NCBI GenBank assembly: GCA_004292755.1 | Contig: RDXE01000028.1 | Coordinates: forward strand, 47,661 to 111,660 | Direction: 5' to 3' | DNA from: Alphaproteobacteria bacterium | GTDB taxonomy: Bacteria; Pseudomonadota; Alphaproteobacteria; Elsterales; Elsteraceae | Length of the DNA stretch: 64,000 nucleotides | Shown: positions 18,479 through 26,758 of the stretch, one piece after another | How the letters are laid out: every line of letters begins with the position of its first letter | Numbering within the stretch: position 1 is the first letter of the stretch | Notes under the pieces: generated by a model | What the model saw: the letters and a program-made list of their open reading frames with translations, nothing else | Databases searched by the model: none | Told to the model about the DNA's origin: nothing | Translations under genes and position numbers: made by a program

Positions 18479-20944
18479 ATGGGGTCTCGCCACACTGCAG
18501 TTGTTGCCTGTGGCCTTGCCGTCCTGCTGGCGGCGTGCAGCGCGCCGCCCCCGCCACGCGCGAGTGACGCCCCGTCATCTGTCACACGTCCGCAGGCTGA
18601 GGGCACGGCCGATCCGATCCTGGCCGCATTGGATCGCGCGGCTGAGCGCGCCGCGCTGGGGGATCGTGATACCGCTGAACGCAGCGTGCGCGAGGCCTTG
18701 CAGCGCCTGGAAGGCCTGGTTGGGGCCGACCATCCAGCGCTGTTGGGGCCGTTGTTGCAGCTTGCGCTGTTGGTCAGCGACCAACGCCGCACGGGTGAGG
18801 CCGAACTGCTGTTCGAGCGCGCCACCCGTCTGGCTGAGGGCGGCGATGGGCTGGACCGCGCACGTCTGCAAACTTATCGCGCCATCCATCTGGCTGGTGC
18901 CGGGCGGCTGGAAACCGCTGTGGCCGAGGCCCGCGCCGCCACCCTGGCGCGCCGCGATGCGCTGGCTCGCCTCACGGGTCAGCCAGAGCGCTTGGCGGTT
19001 GGGCTGGCCGAGTTGGCCCATGGCCTTGCCGCCGAGGCGACCATCAACCTGCGCCTTGGCCGCCTGGATCCTGCGGAGTTCGCCGCCAATCTGGCGCGGC
19101 GCGTGCTGGTCGATCTCGCCGATGTGCCAGAATGGTGGATCGCCGAAGTGGATGAAATCGTCGGCTTGATCGAAGCCGAACGCAGCCGGTTCGACCCCGC
19201 GCGCGACCGGGTCGGTACGGCCGTGGCGACCCGCCTGCAGGTTTTTGGCGAACGGCGGCCCGTTGGCCTGGGCTTCCTGGCGCTGGGACGGATCAATGAT
19301 CGCGCCGGTGCCGCAGCCCAAGCGCAGGAAGACATGCGCCGTGGCATGGATGTGTTGAGCCAGCCCGATGGCGGCGGCATCGGCTTTGCCCGGCTGAACG
19401 ACTACCTCACCACCATGGCGCCCGCCGCTGGTGATCGCACCATCCAGCAAGAGATGGTGGCCGCCACACAACTCGCGTGGCGCGGAACGGCCAGCCGCGC
19501 TGTCAGCCTGACGGTTGCCCGCCTCGCAGCGGAGAGCCAAAGCGGTGGCGCGGACATCCAGGCCTTGCAGCAAGCCGTGGTCGCCCGCGACACCGCCCGC
19601 CTCACCCTTGGCCGCGAATCCGCGCGACCCTCCGAGGCGCGCGACGAAGCCCTGATCGAGCGGCTGCGGCGCGAGCTTGAGGCTGCCAGTCAGGCAGTGG
19701 AGGCAGCCAATCAGCGCCTGTCAGCCAATCACCCGCGGCTGGCGGCATTGATCGAAACCAGCCCCGTTGCCGTGGCAGACGTGGCTGGCGCACTGCGCGC
19801 CGATGAAGCCCTGCTCGCTTTCTCCATAGGACCTGAGGCGGCTTGGGTGGTGGCGATTGATCGCACCACGGTGTTGATCCGCCCGCTGCCGATCACAGGG
19901 GCGGAGATTGAGCGGCGGGTGACCGCGCTGCGCCGCAGCCTGGATACGGGTGGCGGCGCGCCCCAGCCATTCGACCTCGGCCTTTCCCACCAACTGTATC
20001 AGGACTTGTTCGGACCAGTGGCAGCAGTGGTCAGCCCAGCCCGCCGCTTGACCCTGGTGCTGGATGGCGCGCTGCAAAGCTTACCCCCGGCCCTGCTGGT
20101 ACAGGCGCCGGCAGCACCGGGTGACTACCGCTCCGCCCGCTGGCTCGGGCAAGACAAGGCCCTGACTCTCGCCCCGTCGATCCGCAGTTTCTATGACTTG
20201 CGCCAAGGGGCGCGTGGATCCACGGCTCCCCGACCGCTGTTCGCCGTCGGCAACCCGGCTCTCACCGGGCGCGCTGCTGGGCTCGCGACGCTGGGGCGCT
20301 ATTGCCAATCGACGGCCCCGATCCCCGCCGATCTGGTGCGCGCCCTAGCGCCCTTGCCCGACACCGCGGCTGAGGTAAGGCAGGTCGCATTGGCACTGGG
20401 TGCCGGGCGCCAGGATGTGCTGCTCGGCACTGCCGCAACGGAAGGGGCGGTGCGCGCCGCGGCTCTTGATCAGTACCGCGTGCTCTACTTTGCCACCCAT
20501 GGCCTATTGCCTGGGGAACTGCGCTGCGAGACTGAGCCCGCGCTGGTCCTCACACCGCCAGGAACGGCGACCAGTCGCGACAGCGACGGCTTGTTGACGG
20601 CCTCGGAGGTGGCAAAGCTGACACTGGATGCGGACTTGGTTGTGCTGTCCGCCTGTAACACGGCGGCCGCAGGCGATTTGGGCGGGGAATCCCTGTCCGG
20701 CCTTGCGCGGGCATTCTTCCATGCCGGTGCGCGATCCTTGCTGGTGTCCCACTGGCCCGTCGACAGCCGCGCGACGGCAACCTTGATGACCAACGCCTTC
20801 AGCGCCACGCAGCGCGGCAGCACCGATGAACGCCTGCGGGCGGCGCAAGCCGCGCTGATCGCGGACAGCAGCACGGCGCACCCCTTCTACTGGGCTGCCT
20901 TCACGCTGGTGGGCGACGGTCGTGTCACCCTTGGCGGGTCATGA
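18479..20944 (+). CDS. CHAT-domain (caspase-like) lipoprotein
   Basis: An 821-aa protein with a lipoprotein signal (AVVACGLAVLLAAC; the lipobox Cys would be acylated), so it is probably membrane-anchored in the periplasm. Residues about 40-450 are Ala-rich helical repeats of TPR type. The C-terminal 350 residues are a CHAT protease domain: the catalytic His is in YFATHGLLPGE (about residue 674) and the Cys in VLSACNTAAAG (about 726), followed by LARAFFHAGARSLLVSHWPV. CHAT domains are clan CD cysteine peptidases. The stop overlaps the following response regulator by 4 bases (ATGA). A substrate within the TpsB system is inference. Confidence 0.9.
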   Translation: MGSRHTAVVACGLAVLLAACSAPPPPRASDAPSSVTRPQAEGTADPILAALDRAAERAALGDRDTAERSVREALQRLEGLVGADHPALLGPLLQLALLVSDQRRTGEAELLFERATRLAEGGDGLDRARLQTYRAIHLAGAGRLETAVAEARAATLARRDALARLTGQPERLAVGLAELAHGLAAEATINLRLGRLDPAEFAANLARRVLVDLADVPEWWIAEVDEIVGLIEAERSRFDPARDRVGTAVATRLQVFGERRPVGLGFLALGRINDRAGAAAQAQEDMRRGMDVLSQPDGGGIGFARLNDYLTTMAPAAGDRTIQQEMVAATQLAWRGTASRAVSLTVARLAAESQSGGADIQALQQAVVARDTARLTLGRESARPSEARDEALIERLRRELEAASQAVEAANQRLSANHPRLAALIETSPVAVADVAGALRADEALLAFSIGPEAAWVVAIDRTTVLIRPLPITGAEIERRVTALRRSLDTGGGAPQPFDLGLSHQLYQDLFGPVAAVVSPARRLTLVLDGALQSLPPALLVQAPAAPGDYRSARWLGQDKALTLAPSIRSFYDLRQGARGSTAPRPLFAVGNPALTGRAAGLATLGRYCQSTAPIPADLVRALAPLPDTAAEVRQVALALGAGRQDVLLGTAATEGAVRAAALDQYRVLYFATHGLLPGELRCETEPALVLTPPGTATSRDSDGLLTASEVAKLTLDADLVVLSACNTAAAGDLGGESLSGLARAFFHAGARSLLVSHWPVDSRATATLMTNAFSATQRGSTDERLRAAQAALIADSSTAHPFYWAAFTLVGDGRVTLGGS

Positions 20945-21648
20945 GCGTCCCATCCGGCCAACATATCCTGGTGGTGGAGGATGAGGAGGCAACCCGCAGC
21001 CTGATCACCACCTATCTGGAACAATTCGGCTATCGCCTGACCATCGCCGACAGTGCAGCGCAGTTCCGTCGCGTGATCCAGCGCGGCAGTTTCGATCTGG
21101 TGCTGATGGACCGTCGCCTGCCCGATGGCGACGGCTTGGACTTGGCCCGCGAACTGCGCCAAGTCTCGAACGCAGGCATCATCTTCGTCACTGCGGTTGG
21201 TGGGGAGATTGAGAGTGTGCTGGGGCTGGAGATCGGCGCCGACGATTACATCGTGAAGCCAATCGCCTTGCGCGAATTGGTGGCGCGGGTGCGCTCCACC
21301 CTGCGCCGCGTGCAAGCCACACCGTCGCGCAGTGATGAACGCCGCGCCCGGCTAGGACCCTGGACCGTCGATTTCGGGCGCCGCTTGGTGCTGGACTCCG
21401 AAGATACCGAGCTGACGCTGACGCGCGGAGAATACGACCTGCTGGCAGCCCTGGTCGAAGCCAAAGGCCGCCCGCTCAACCGCGACTATCTCCTGGAGTT
21501 GGTGTCCGATCGCGCCGAGGCCGTCACCGACCGCTCCATCGACACCCTGATCAGCCGCCTGCGCAAGAAGCTGGGCCCCGGAGCCGACGGCCAGCCGCTG
21601 ATCGTGACCGAGCGCGGCATCGGCTATCGTGCCCGGCTGGTTGGGTAG
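20941..21648 (+). CDS. OmpR-family response regulator
   Basis: A 235-aa two-component regulator. The receiver domain has the acidic pocket VVEDEE, the phosphorylatable Asp57 in LVLMDRRLPDGDG, and the conserved Lys in DDYIVKP. A winged-helix DNA-binding domain follows (LTLTRGEYDLLAALVEA, DRSIDTLISRLRKKL, GIGYRA). It overlaps the CHAT gene by 4 bases and so is produced with it, suggesting that the TpsB-proline-rich-CHAT operon includes its own regulator. No partner histidine kinase is adjacent. Confidence 0.95.
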   Translation: MSVPSGQHILVVEDEEATRSLITTYLEQFGYRLTIADSAAQFRRVIQRGSFDLVLMDRRLPDGDGLDLARELRQVSNAGIIFVTAVGGEIESVLGLEIGADDYIVKPIALRELVARVRSTLRRVQATPSRSDERRARLGPWTVDFGRRLVLDSEDTELTLTRGEYDLLAALVEAKGRPLNRDYLLELVSDRAEAVTDRSIDTLISRLRKKLGPGADGQPLIVTERGIGYRARLVG

Positions 21649-21756
21649 CCAGCCGCCTCCACATGGCGGATCGATGGGCTGTGGTTTGCCCCTCCCGCTG
21701 GCCGCGGAATTCAGGCACACTCCGCTGGTGACCGGCATTTATCGTTGGAGATCAGC

Positions 21757-22767
21757 GTGGTGTCCCCAAATGTTCATGTGTTGATGTATCATGACGTCCG
21801 CGACGCCACCGATACAGCTTGGCCCAAGCGCTACGCCCTGCGCTCGTTCGTCTCAGCAACAGCGTTCCACCAGCATCTGGACCGGATCACGCGACTGTTC
21901 ACGCCCGTGTCCTTACGTCAGGCGCTTGCGATCCTGGATGGGGCCGAGCCCGCACCGCGCCAGCGCCCAGCGGTGCTGATAACCTTCGACGACGGCTTGG
22001 CCGACCATGCCCGCGTGGTAGCCCCGATGCTGCGCGACCGCCATCTGCCAGCGTGCTTTTTCATTCCTGTGACTACAACCCAGACACAGGACATCATGCA
22101 CACCCACAAGATCCAGTTTATCCTGGCCGCTGCGGAGTCCGAAGCCGCTGTTGTTGCAGCGATTTTCCATGAAATTGATCAGTTGCGCAGCCAACTTCAC
22201 ATCCGTCGCAGCAATGCCGAGATCTATGAATACTACAGTGCTTCACTACATAAAGACAATTGGTGGAGCAAAGACATGATTTTTGTGACGCGATTTCTGC
22301 GCTCCTCCCTTCCGGATCATCATCTTGGTGCCATTATCGACCATCTATTTGATCATTTCGTCACCCGGGATCATGCAGATTTTCACCAACAACTCTATCT
22401 GACGCCACAGGAAGTGAAACAAATGGCAGCAGATGGCTTTGATATTGGTGGGCACGGCTATCGCTCGGTCAACATGGCGGGCCGACCAATTGAGGATCAA
22501 TACTCAGATGCGCTTGCCAGCTTCGAGTTTTTGGCCACTATGGCGCCAGACTATACCCGCGCTGGACCCGTGGCAATGTCGTATCCCAATGGCGGGAATG
22601 ACGCGGTGACCCGCAGCGCCATTGCTGCAGCCGGATTTGGCGCCGCTTTCACGATCATCAAGGAGCCCGCCACCCCACGTCATGAGCGCCTGCAACTGCC
22701 GCGGTGGGACGGCGCGCAGGACGACGCACTCATTGATGCGGCCCTGACTGTAGCAGAGGCGGCCTGA
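21757..22767 (+). CDS. Polysaccharide deacetylase family protein
   Basis: A 336-aa protein with the NodB-like fold: HVLMYHDVRD at the start, the metal-binding LITFDDGLADHARVVAPML, HTHK in place of the usual HxxxH motif, DIGGHGYRSVN and the late MSYPNGGNDAV. These enzymes remove N- or O-acetyl groups from sugars. GTG 21757 is chosen because TGGAG lies 6 bases upstream; an in-frame TTG at 21745 is the alternative. A stretch in the middle (about 22080-22440) is more AT-rich than its flanks. It is followed 2 bases later by a formyltransferase gene, a pair that suggests modification of an N-acylated sugar in a surface glycan. Confidence 0.82.
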   Translation: MVSPNVHVLMYHDVRDATDTAWPKRYALRSFVSATAFHQHLDRITRLFTPVSLRQALAILDGAEPAPRQRPAVLITFDDGLADHARVVAPMLRDRHLPACFFIPVTTTQTQDIMHTHKIQFILAAAESEAAVVAAIFHEIDQLRSQLHIRRSNAEIYEYYSASLHKDNWWSKDMIFVTRFLRSSLPDHHLGAIIDHLFDHFVTRDHADFHQQLYLTPQEVKQMAADGFDIGGHGYRSVNMAGRPIEDQYSDALASFEFLATMAPDYTRAGPVAMSYPNGGNDAVTRSAIAAAGFGAAFTIIKEPATPRHERLQLPRWDGAQDDALIDAALTVAEAA

Positions 22768-22769
22768 CC

Positions 22770-23684
22770 ATGGCTCTGTCCATCGCCATCGCTGGTGTCC
22801 ATGAGCAGGGGCTCTACATCGCGGACACACTGACAGCAGCCGGGCACCGCTGCACCCTGGTCACCATCGATCGCGCCTTGGCGGAGAAAAACCGTGCCAG
22901 CGGCTGGATTGACTACCGCACTCAGGCCGAAAAGCGCGGCTTGCCGCTGCATCACACCACCACCTATGCCCTGAAAAGCCCGGACGACCACGCGTGGTTC
23001 GCGGCCCAAGGCTTCGATGCCATGGTGTTCGGCGGCTGGCAGCGCTTGGTCCCTGGCGAGGTGCTCTCTACGCTGCGCTTCGGCTGCATCGGACAGCATG
23101 GCAGCGCTGAGTTTCTACCCCGGGGCCGGGGCCGCTCGCCGCTCAACTGGTCAGTGATTGAGGGGCGCCAACGGCTGGTCTGGCACTTGTTTCAAGTCAC
23201 GCCTGGCATTGATGATGGCCCTATCCTCGATTGGATGGATGTGGACATCTTGCCCTGGGATGACTGTGAAACGCTGTATTTAAAGATCGGCATCGTTGTC
23301 AAACAGATGCTGGTGCGGACGCTGGCTGCACTGGAAGCCGGAACCTTGACCCCTCAGCCGCAGATCGGACCCGCCACCCATTACGGCAAGCGGACCCCCG
23401 AGGATGGTCGCATTGATTGGTCCTGGCCGCTGCTGCGCATCCACAATTTGATCCGCGCCGTCACCAAGCCCTACCCAGGTGCCTTTGCCGATGGTCCGGA
23501 CGGTCGCGTGGTCCTCTGGCGTGCCCAACCCTTCGACACCCGCCTTGCTTATCCGCATGCCTTGCCCGGCATGGTGGTTGAGGTGTTTGAGGATGGCCGC
23601 CATCTGGTCAACACCGTCGATGGCCTGCTGTTGGTGACCGAGTGGGAAGGCACCCCGCCACCCTTGAGGGCGTGCTACCAGTAA
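22770..23684 (+). CDS. Formyltransferase family protein (Fmt/ArnA-N-like)
   Basis: A 304-aa protein of the 10-formyltetrahydrofolate-dependent formyltransferase fold. The core GCIGQHGSAEFLPRGRGRSP then PLNWSVIEG corresponds to the active-site loop FNLHGSLLPKYRGRAPLNW of ArnA, and TPGIDDGPIL carries the conserved Asp (148). The catalytic His110 is present, but the Asn normally two residues before it is Gly108. A C-terminal domain typical of Fmt follows (LPGMVVEVFEDGRHLVNTVD). It sits 2 bases after a sugar deacetylase, so N-formylation of an amino sugar is more likely than Met-tRNA formylation. With the Asn changed, activity is uncertain. Confidence 0.8.
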   Translation: MALSIAIAGVHEQGLYIADTLTAAGHRCTLVTIDRALAEKNRASGWIDYRTQAEKRGLPLHHTTTYALKSPDDHAWFAAQGFDAMVFGGWQRLVPGEVLSTLRFGCIGQHGSAEFLPRGRGRSPLNWSVIEGRQRLVWHLFQVTPGIDDGPILDWMDVDILPWDDCETLYLKIGIVVKQMLVRTLAALEAGTLTPQPQIGPATHYGKRTPEDGRIDWSWPLLRIHNLIRAVTKPYPGAFADGPDGRVVLWRAQPFDTRLAYPHALPGMVVEVFEDGRHLVNTVDGLLLVTEWEGTPPPLRACYQ

Positions 23685-23769
23685 AGAGACGCGACAGTCT
23701 GTCGCTATCCTCTGAGTAAAACAGCACCTACCAGAACGGGTGGTCCTGCCACTACCGTGGTGGCCAGCA

Positions 23770-25266
23770 ATGGTGGCGCGCGTCTCAACAGTGGCCCTGC
23801 AGGGCATCGACGTTGTTGATGTCGATGTTCAGGTGTTGGTTGCCCCTGGCCTACCCGGCTTTACGCTGGTGGGGCTGCCCGACAAGGCTGTGGCCGAGTC
23901 GAAGGAACGGGTGCGCGCGGCGTTGACCGCCATGGGTTTGGCCCTGCCGCCGAAGCGCATCACGGTCAATCTGGCGCCGGCAGATCTGGCGAAGGAGGGG
24001 TCGCATTACGACCTCCCCATCGCGCTTGGCCTATTGCTGGCAATGGATGTGCTACCGATTGGCACGCTGGATGAGATGATTGCCTTGGGTGAGTTGGGGC
24101 TGGATGGCTCGCTTGCGCCGGTGGCGGGGGTGTTGCCAGCCGCGTTCCACGCCGCCAGCACCGCGCGCGGCATCCTCTGCCCTGCTGCCTCCGGTGGGGA
24201 AGCGGTGTGGGCGGGAGACGTGGAAGTAGTGGCAGCCCCTACTCTGCTGTCCTTGCTGAACCACCTGCGTGGCGCTCAAATCCTCGCCCGCCCACCCGCT
24301 GAGGTGGCTGAGGCCCCGGCAAGCGTGCGTGACCTGTCGGAGATCAAAGGCCAGGAAACCGCCAAGCGGGCATTGGAGATTGCAGCAGCCGGTGGACACA
24401 ACCTGTTGATGGTTGGCCCACCGGGATCGGGCAAGTCCATGCTGGCGGCGCGGCTGCCGGGCTTGCTGCCGCCACTGACGGCGGAGGAGGCGTTGGAGGT
24501 CTCCATGATCCACTCCGTCGCGGGACAGTTGGCGGGTGGACGACTGTTGCGCCAACGCCCTTTTCGCGACCCGCACCACAGCGCCTCGATGCCAGCACTG
24601 GTGGGCGGGGGTGTGCGCGCGCGACCGGGGGAGATCAGCTTGGCCCATCGCGGCGTGTTGTTCCTGGACGAACTGCCCGAGTTCCCGCGCGCCACGCTGG
24701 AGGCGCTGCGCCAACCATTGGAGAGCGGCCGTGCCGTGGTGGCGCGCGTCAATGCCCACGTTACCTATCCCGCGCGCGTGCAACTGGTCGCGGCGATGAA
24801 CCCCTGCCGCTGCGGGTTTCTGGACGACCCGTCCCGCGGCTGCGGACGCGCACCGCGCTGTGCGATGGACTATCAGTCCAAAATCTCCGGGCCGTTGCTG
24901 GATCGCATCGACATCACGGTGGATGTGCCTGCCGTCAACGCAGCCGATCTGGCGCTGCCACCACCGCGGGAGACCTCCAGCATGGTGGCGGAGCGGGTTG
25001 CGGCTGCCCGCGCGCTCCAGCATGCCCGCTCCAAGGGCACCAATGCCGAGTTGGAGGGCGAGATGTTGACCCGCGTTGCCACCCCCAACCGCGCAGGCCA
25101 AGCCCTGTTGACCGAGGCTGCTGAGCGGTTGAAGCTCTCAGCGCGCGGCTACCATCGGGTGCTGCGTGTGGCCCGCACGCTGGCAGATCTGGCTGGCGCT
25201 GACCAAATTGGCCGGGTGGAGGTTGCCGAAGCGCTGGCCTTCCGCCGCATCGGTCCAGGGCGGTGA
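23770..25266 (+). CDS. YifB/ComM family Mg-chelatase-like AAA+ ATPase
   Basis: A 498-aa protein. It starts MVARVSTVALQGIDVVDV, the standard YifB beginning, so ATG 23770 is used rather than the open frame at 23740. An N-terminal Lon-like fold (LPGFTLVGLPDKAVAESKER) is followed by the AAA+ core: Walker A GPPGSGKSM, Walker B VLFLDELPEF, and the inserted Cys cluster (AMNPCRCGFLDDPSRGCG). The C-terminal part is the Mg-chelatase-associated helical domain (ARGYHRVLRVARTLADLAG). ComM homologues act as branch-migration helicases in natural transformation. Confidence 0.95.
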   Translation: MVARVSTVALQGIDVVDVDVQVLVAPGLPGFTLVGLPDKAVAESKERVRAALTAMGLALPPKRITVNLAPADLAKEGSHYDLPIALGLLLAMDVLPIGTLDEMIALGELGLDGSLAPVAGVLPAAFHAASTARGILCPAASGGEAVWAGDVEVVAAPTLLSLLNHLRGAQILARPPAEVAEAPASVRDLSEIKGQETAKRALEIAAAGGHNLLMVGPPGSGKSMLAARLPGLLPPLTAEEALEVSMIHSVAGQLAGGRLLRQRPFRDPHHSASMPALVGGGVRARPGEISLAHRGVLFLDELPEFPRATLEALRQPLESGRAVVARVNAHVTYPARVQLVAAMNPCRCGFLDDPSRGCGRAPRCAMDYQSKISGPLLDRIDITVDVPAVNAADLALPPPRETSSMVAERVAAARALQHARSKGTNAELEGEMLTRVATPNRAGQALLTEAAERLKLSARGYHRVLRVARTLADLAGADQIGRVEVAEALAFRRIGPGR

Positions 25267-25301
25267 TGGGAGCTGCGGCTCCCGCGCGATGAGGGACAGG
25301 G

Positions 25302-26117
25302 ATGACCACGCAGCCGGATCATTATGGCGATGACGGCACCGTCGACCGGGTGCTCGCCCTCCTGCCCACCCGCCCAAGCCCGCGGGCGTTGGCCGCTTTG
25401 GATCAGTTTCACACCCGCGGTGCCGTGGCGACCGCTGAACTGGCGAGCCGCGCCGGGCTGCAACCCGGCTGGCTGGTGCTGGATGTTGGCTGCGGTCTAG
25501 GCGGGCCCGCGCGTCAAGTGGCAGACCGGTTTGGCGTGTGCGTGGTGGGCTGCGACCTCAGCCAGCCCTTCGTTGCCGTGGGTCAGGAGATCACCCGCCG
25601 GTGCGGCCTAGAGGACCAAGTGCGCCTGATGGTTGCCAGCGCCACAGCGCTGCCTGTGAACAGCGCAACGATGGATGCCGTGATGGTGCAGCACGTCACC
25701 ATGAACATCCACGATCGCAGCACGCTCTATGCCGAGTTGGCGCGGGTGCTTCGCCCCGGCGGGGTCCTGGTGTGTCATGACATCGTTCAAAAGCGTGGCC
25801 CGCCGATTTACCCCGTTCCCTGGGCGCGGATGCCCGAACAGTCCCACCTGCTCACAACGGCACAGACCCTGAGCGCGCTTGCCGCCAGCGGCTTCCAGGT
25901 GGACCACGCGCGCGATGAAACCGCCGTCAGCCTCGCCTGGTTCGCAGCAACCGCGGGCGCACCACCTAGCGACGGCCCCACCCTCGCCACCGCGATGGGC
26001 CGCGACTTCCCCACCCTGGTCGCCAACCACCGCCGCAGCTTGGAGAGCGGCGCCACAGCCGTGCTGTCCGTGATCGCCCGGCGGGCGGTGGGGTCAGTGT
26101 TGGGCGGGGCGCCTTAG
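25302..26117 (+). CDS. Class I SAM-dependent methyltransferase
   Basis: A 271-aa methyltransferase. The SAM-binding motif I is WLVLDVGCGLGGPARQVADR, followed by GCDLSQPFVAVGQE, motif II-like ATMDAVMVQHVTMNI and LRPGGVLVCHDI. The entry ALDQFHTRGAVATAELASRA resembles sarcosine/dimethylglycine and sterol-type methyltransferases, so a small-molecule substrate is likely. GAGGGACAGGG precedes the ATG. Its stop overlaps by 4 bases the stop of the convergent hypothetical gene. No function is indicated by neighbours. Confidence 0.88.
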   Translation: MTTQPDHYGDDGTVDRVLALLPTRPSPRALAALDQFHTRGAVATAELASRAGLQPGWLVLDVGCGLGGPARQVADRFGVCVVGCDLSQPFVAVGQEITRRCGLEDQVRLMVASATALPVNSATMDAVMVQHVTMNIHDRSTLYAELARVLRPGGVLVCHDIVQKRGPPIYPVPWARMPEQSHLLTTAQTLSALAASGFQVDHARDETAVSLAWFAATAGAPPSDGPTLATAMGRDFPTLVANHRRSLESGATAVLSVIARRAVGSVLGGAP

Positions 26118-26635
26118 CGTGTTGACGCGTCGCGATGCTCGAACGGTTCAATCAAGATAGGCTCGACCGATTCAATCTCAGGCAATTCCGCGAGGTGCGA
26201 GACGACGTCAAACACCTTGATCGGCTCAAGCACTTGCGCTTTGTGAAGCTGCGGTAAAAACGACTCCCGACCGCGATAGGCCACATCGAAGCACGCCAAC
26301 ACCTCACGCAGGCGAGCCTCCGTCGCTCCTGCGCGCAAGCGGATATGAAGGTTCGGCGAGACCACCGTCACACGACCAGTCTCAGATGTGATGACGGGCC
26401 AGCCGGTTTTTGTTTCCGCAGCCGACCCAGGCAAAGCCTTACCATCCGCGTCAGCTGGTGATTGTGCACCTAACACTGTCCAGCCCTGAGCAGCCAACCA
26501 CGCCAAATCCTTAGGTGCTTCTGTTCGCGAGCCATGGGCCTTCGGTCGGGCACTGGGATCAGGCGGCAGCACCGTGATGCCGTCAGTCACATGAATGTTG
26601 TGGGTGACACCGCCGATGGCTAGCGTGCGCAACAT
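26114..26635 (-). CDS. Hypothetical protein with subtilase-propeptide-like segment
   Basis: A 173-aa protein that I do not recognise as a whole. ATG 26635 is chosen because GGGGAGGG lies 7 bases upstream. Residues about 95-165 (VSPNLHIRLRAGATEARLRE, a break, then VSHLAELPEIESVEPILIE) resemble the N-terminal prodomain of fervidolysin-like subtilases, with the same beta-alpha-beta pattern ending in a VEP-type tail. No protease gene is adjacent, so it could be a stand-alone inhibitor or chaperone, or a chance similarity. It lies downstream of the minus-strand signalling operon (gap 123 bases). Confidence 0.6.
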   Translation of the reverse strand: MLRTLAIGGVTHNIHVTDGITVLPPDPSARPKAHGSRTEAPKDLAWLAAQGWTVLGAQSPADADGKALPGSAAETKTGWPVITSETGRVTVVSPNLHIRLRAGATEARLREVLACFDVAYRGRESFLPQLHKAQVLEPIKVFDVVSHLAELPEIESVEPILIEPFEHRDASTR

Positions 26636-26758
26636 CGCGTTCCCTCCCCACTCAGTTGTTACAAACACCGACAGCCATGCTGATATTTGCCGATTCTGCG
26701 GCCTACTCTTCCTGCTTGATTCGGTAGATTTGCTGTTTCGGCCAGATCACGATGTCCC

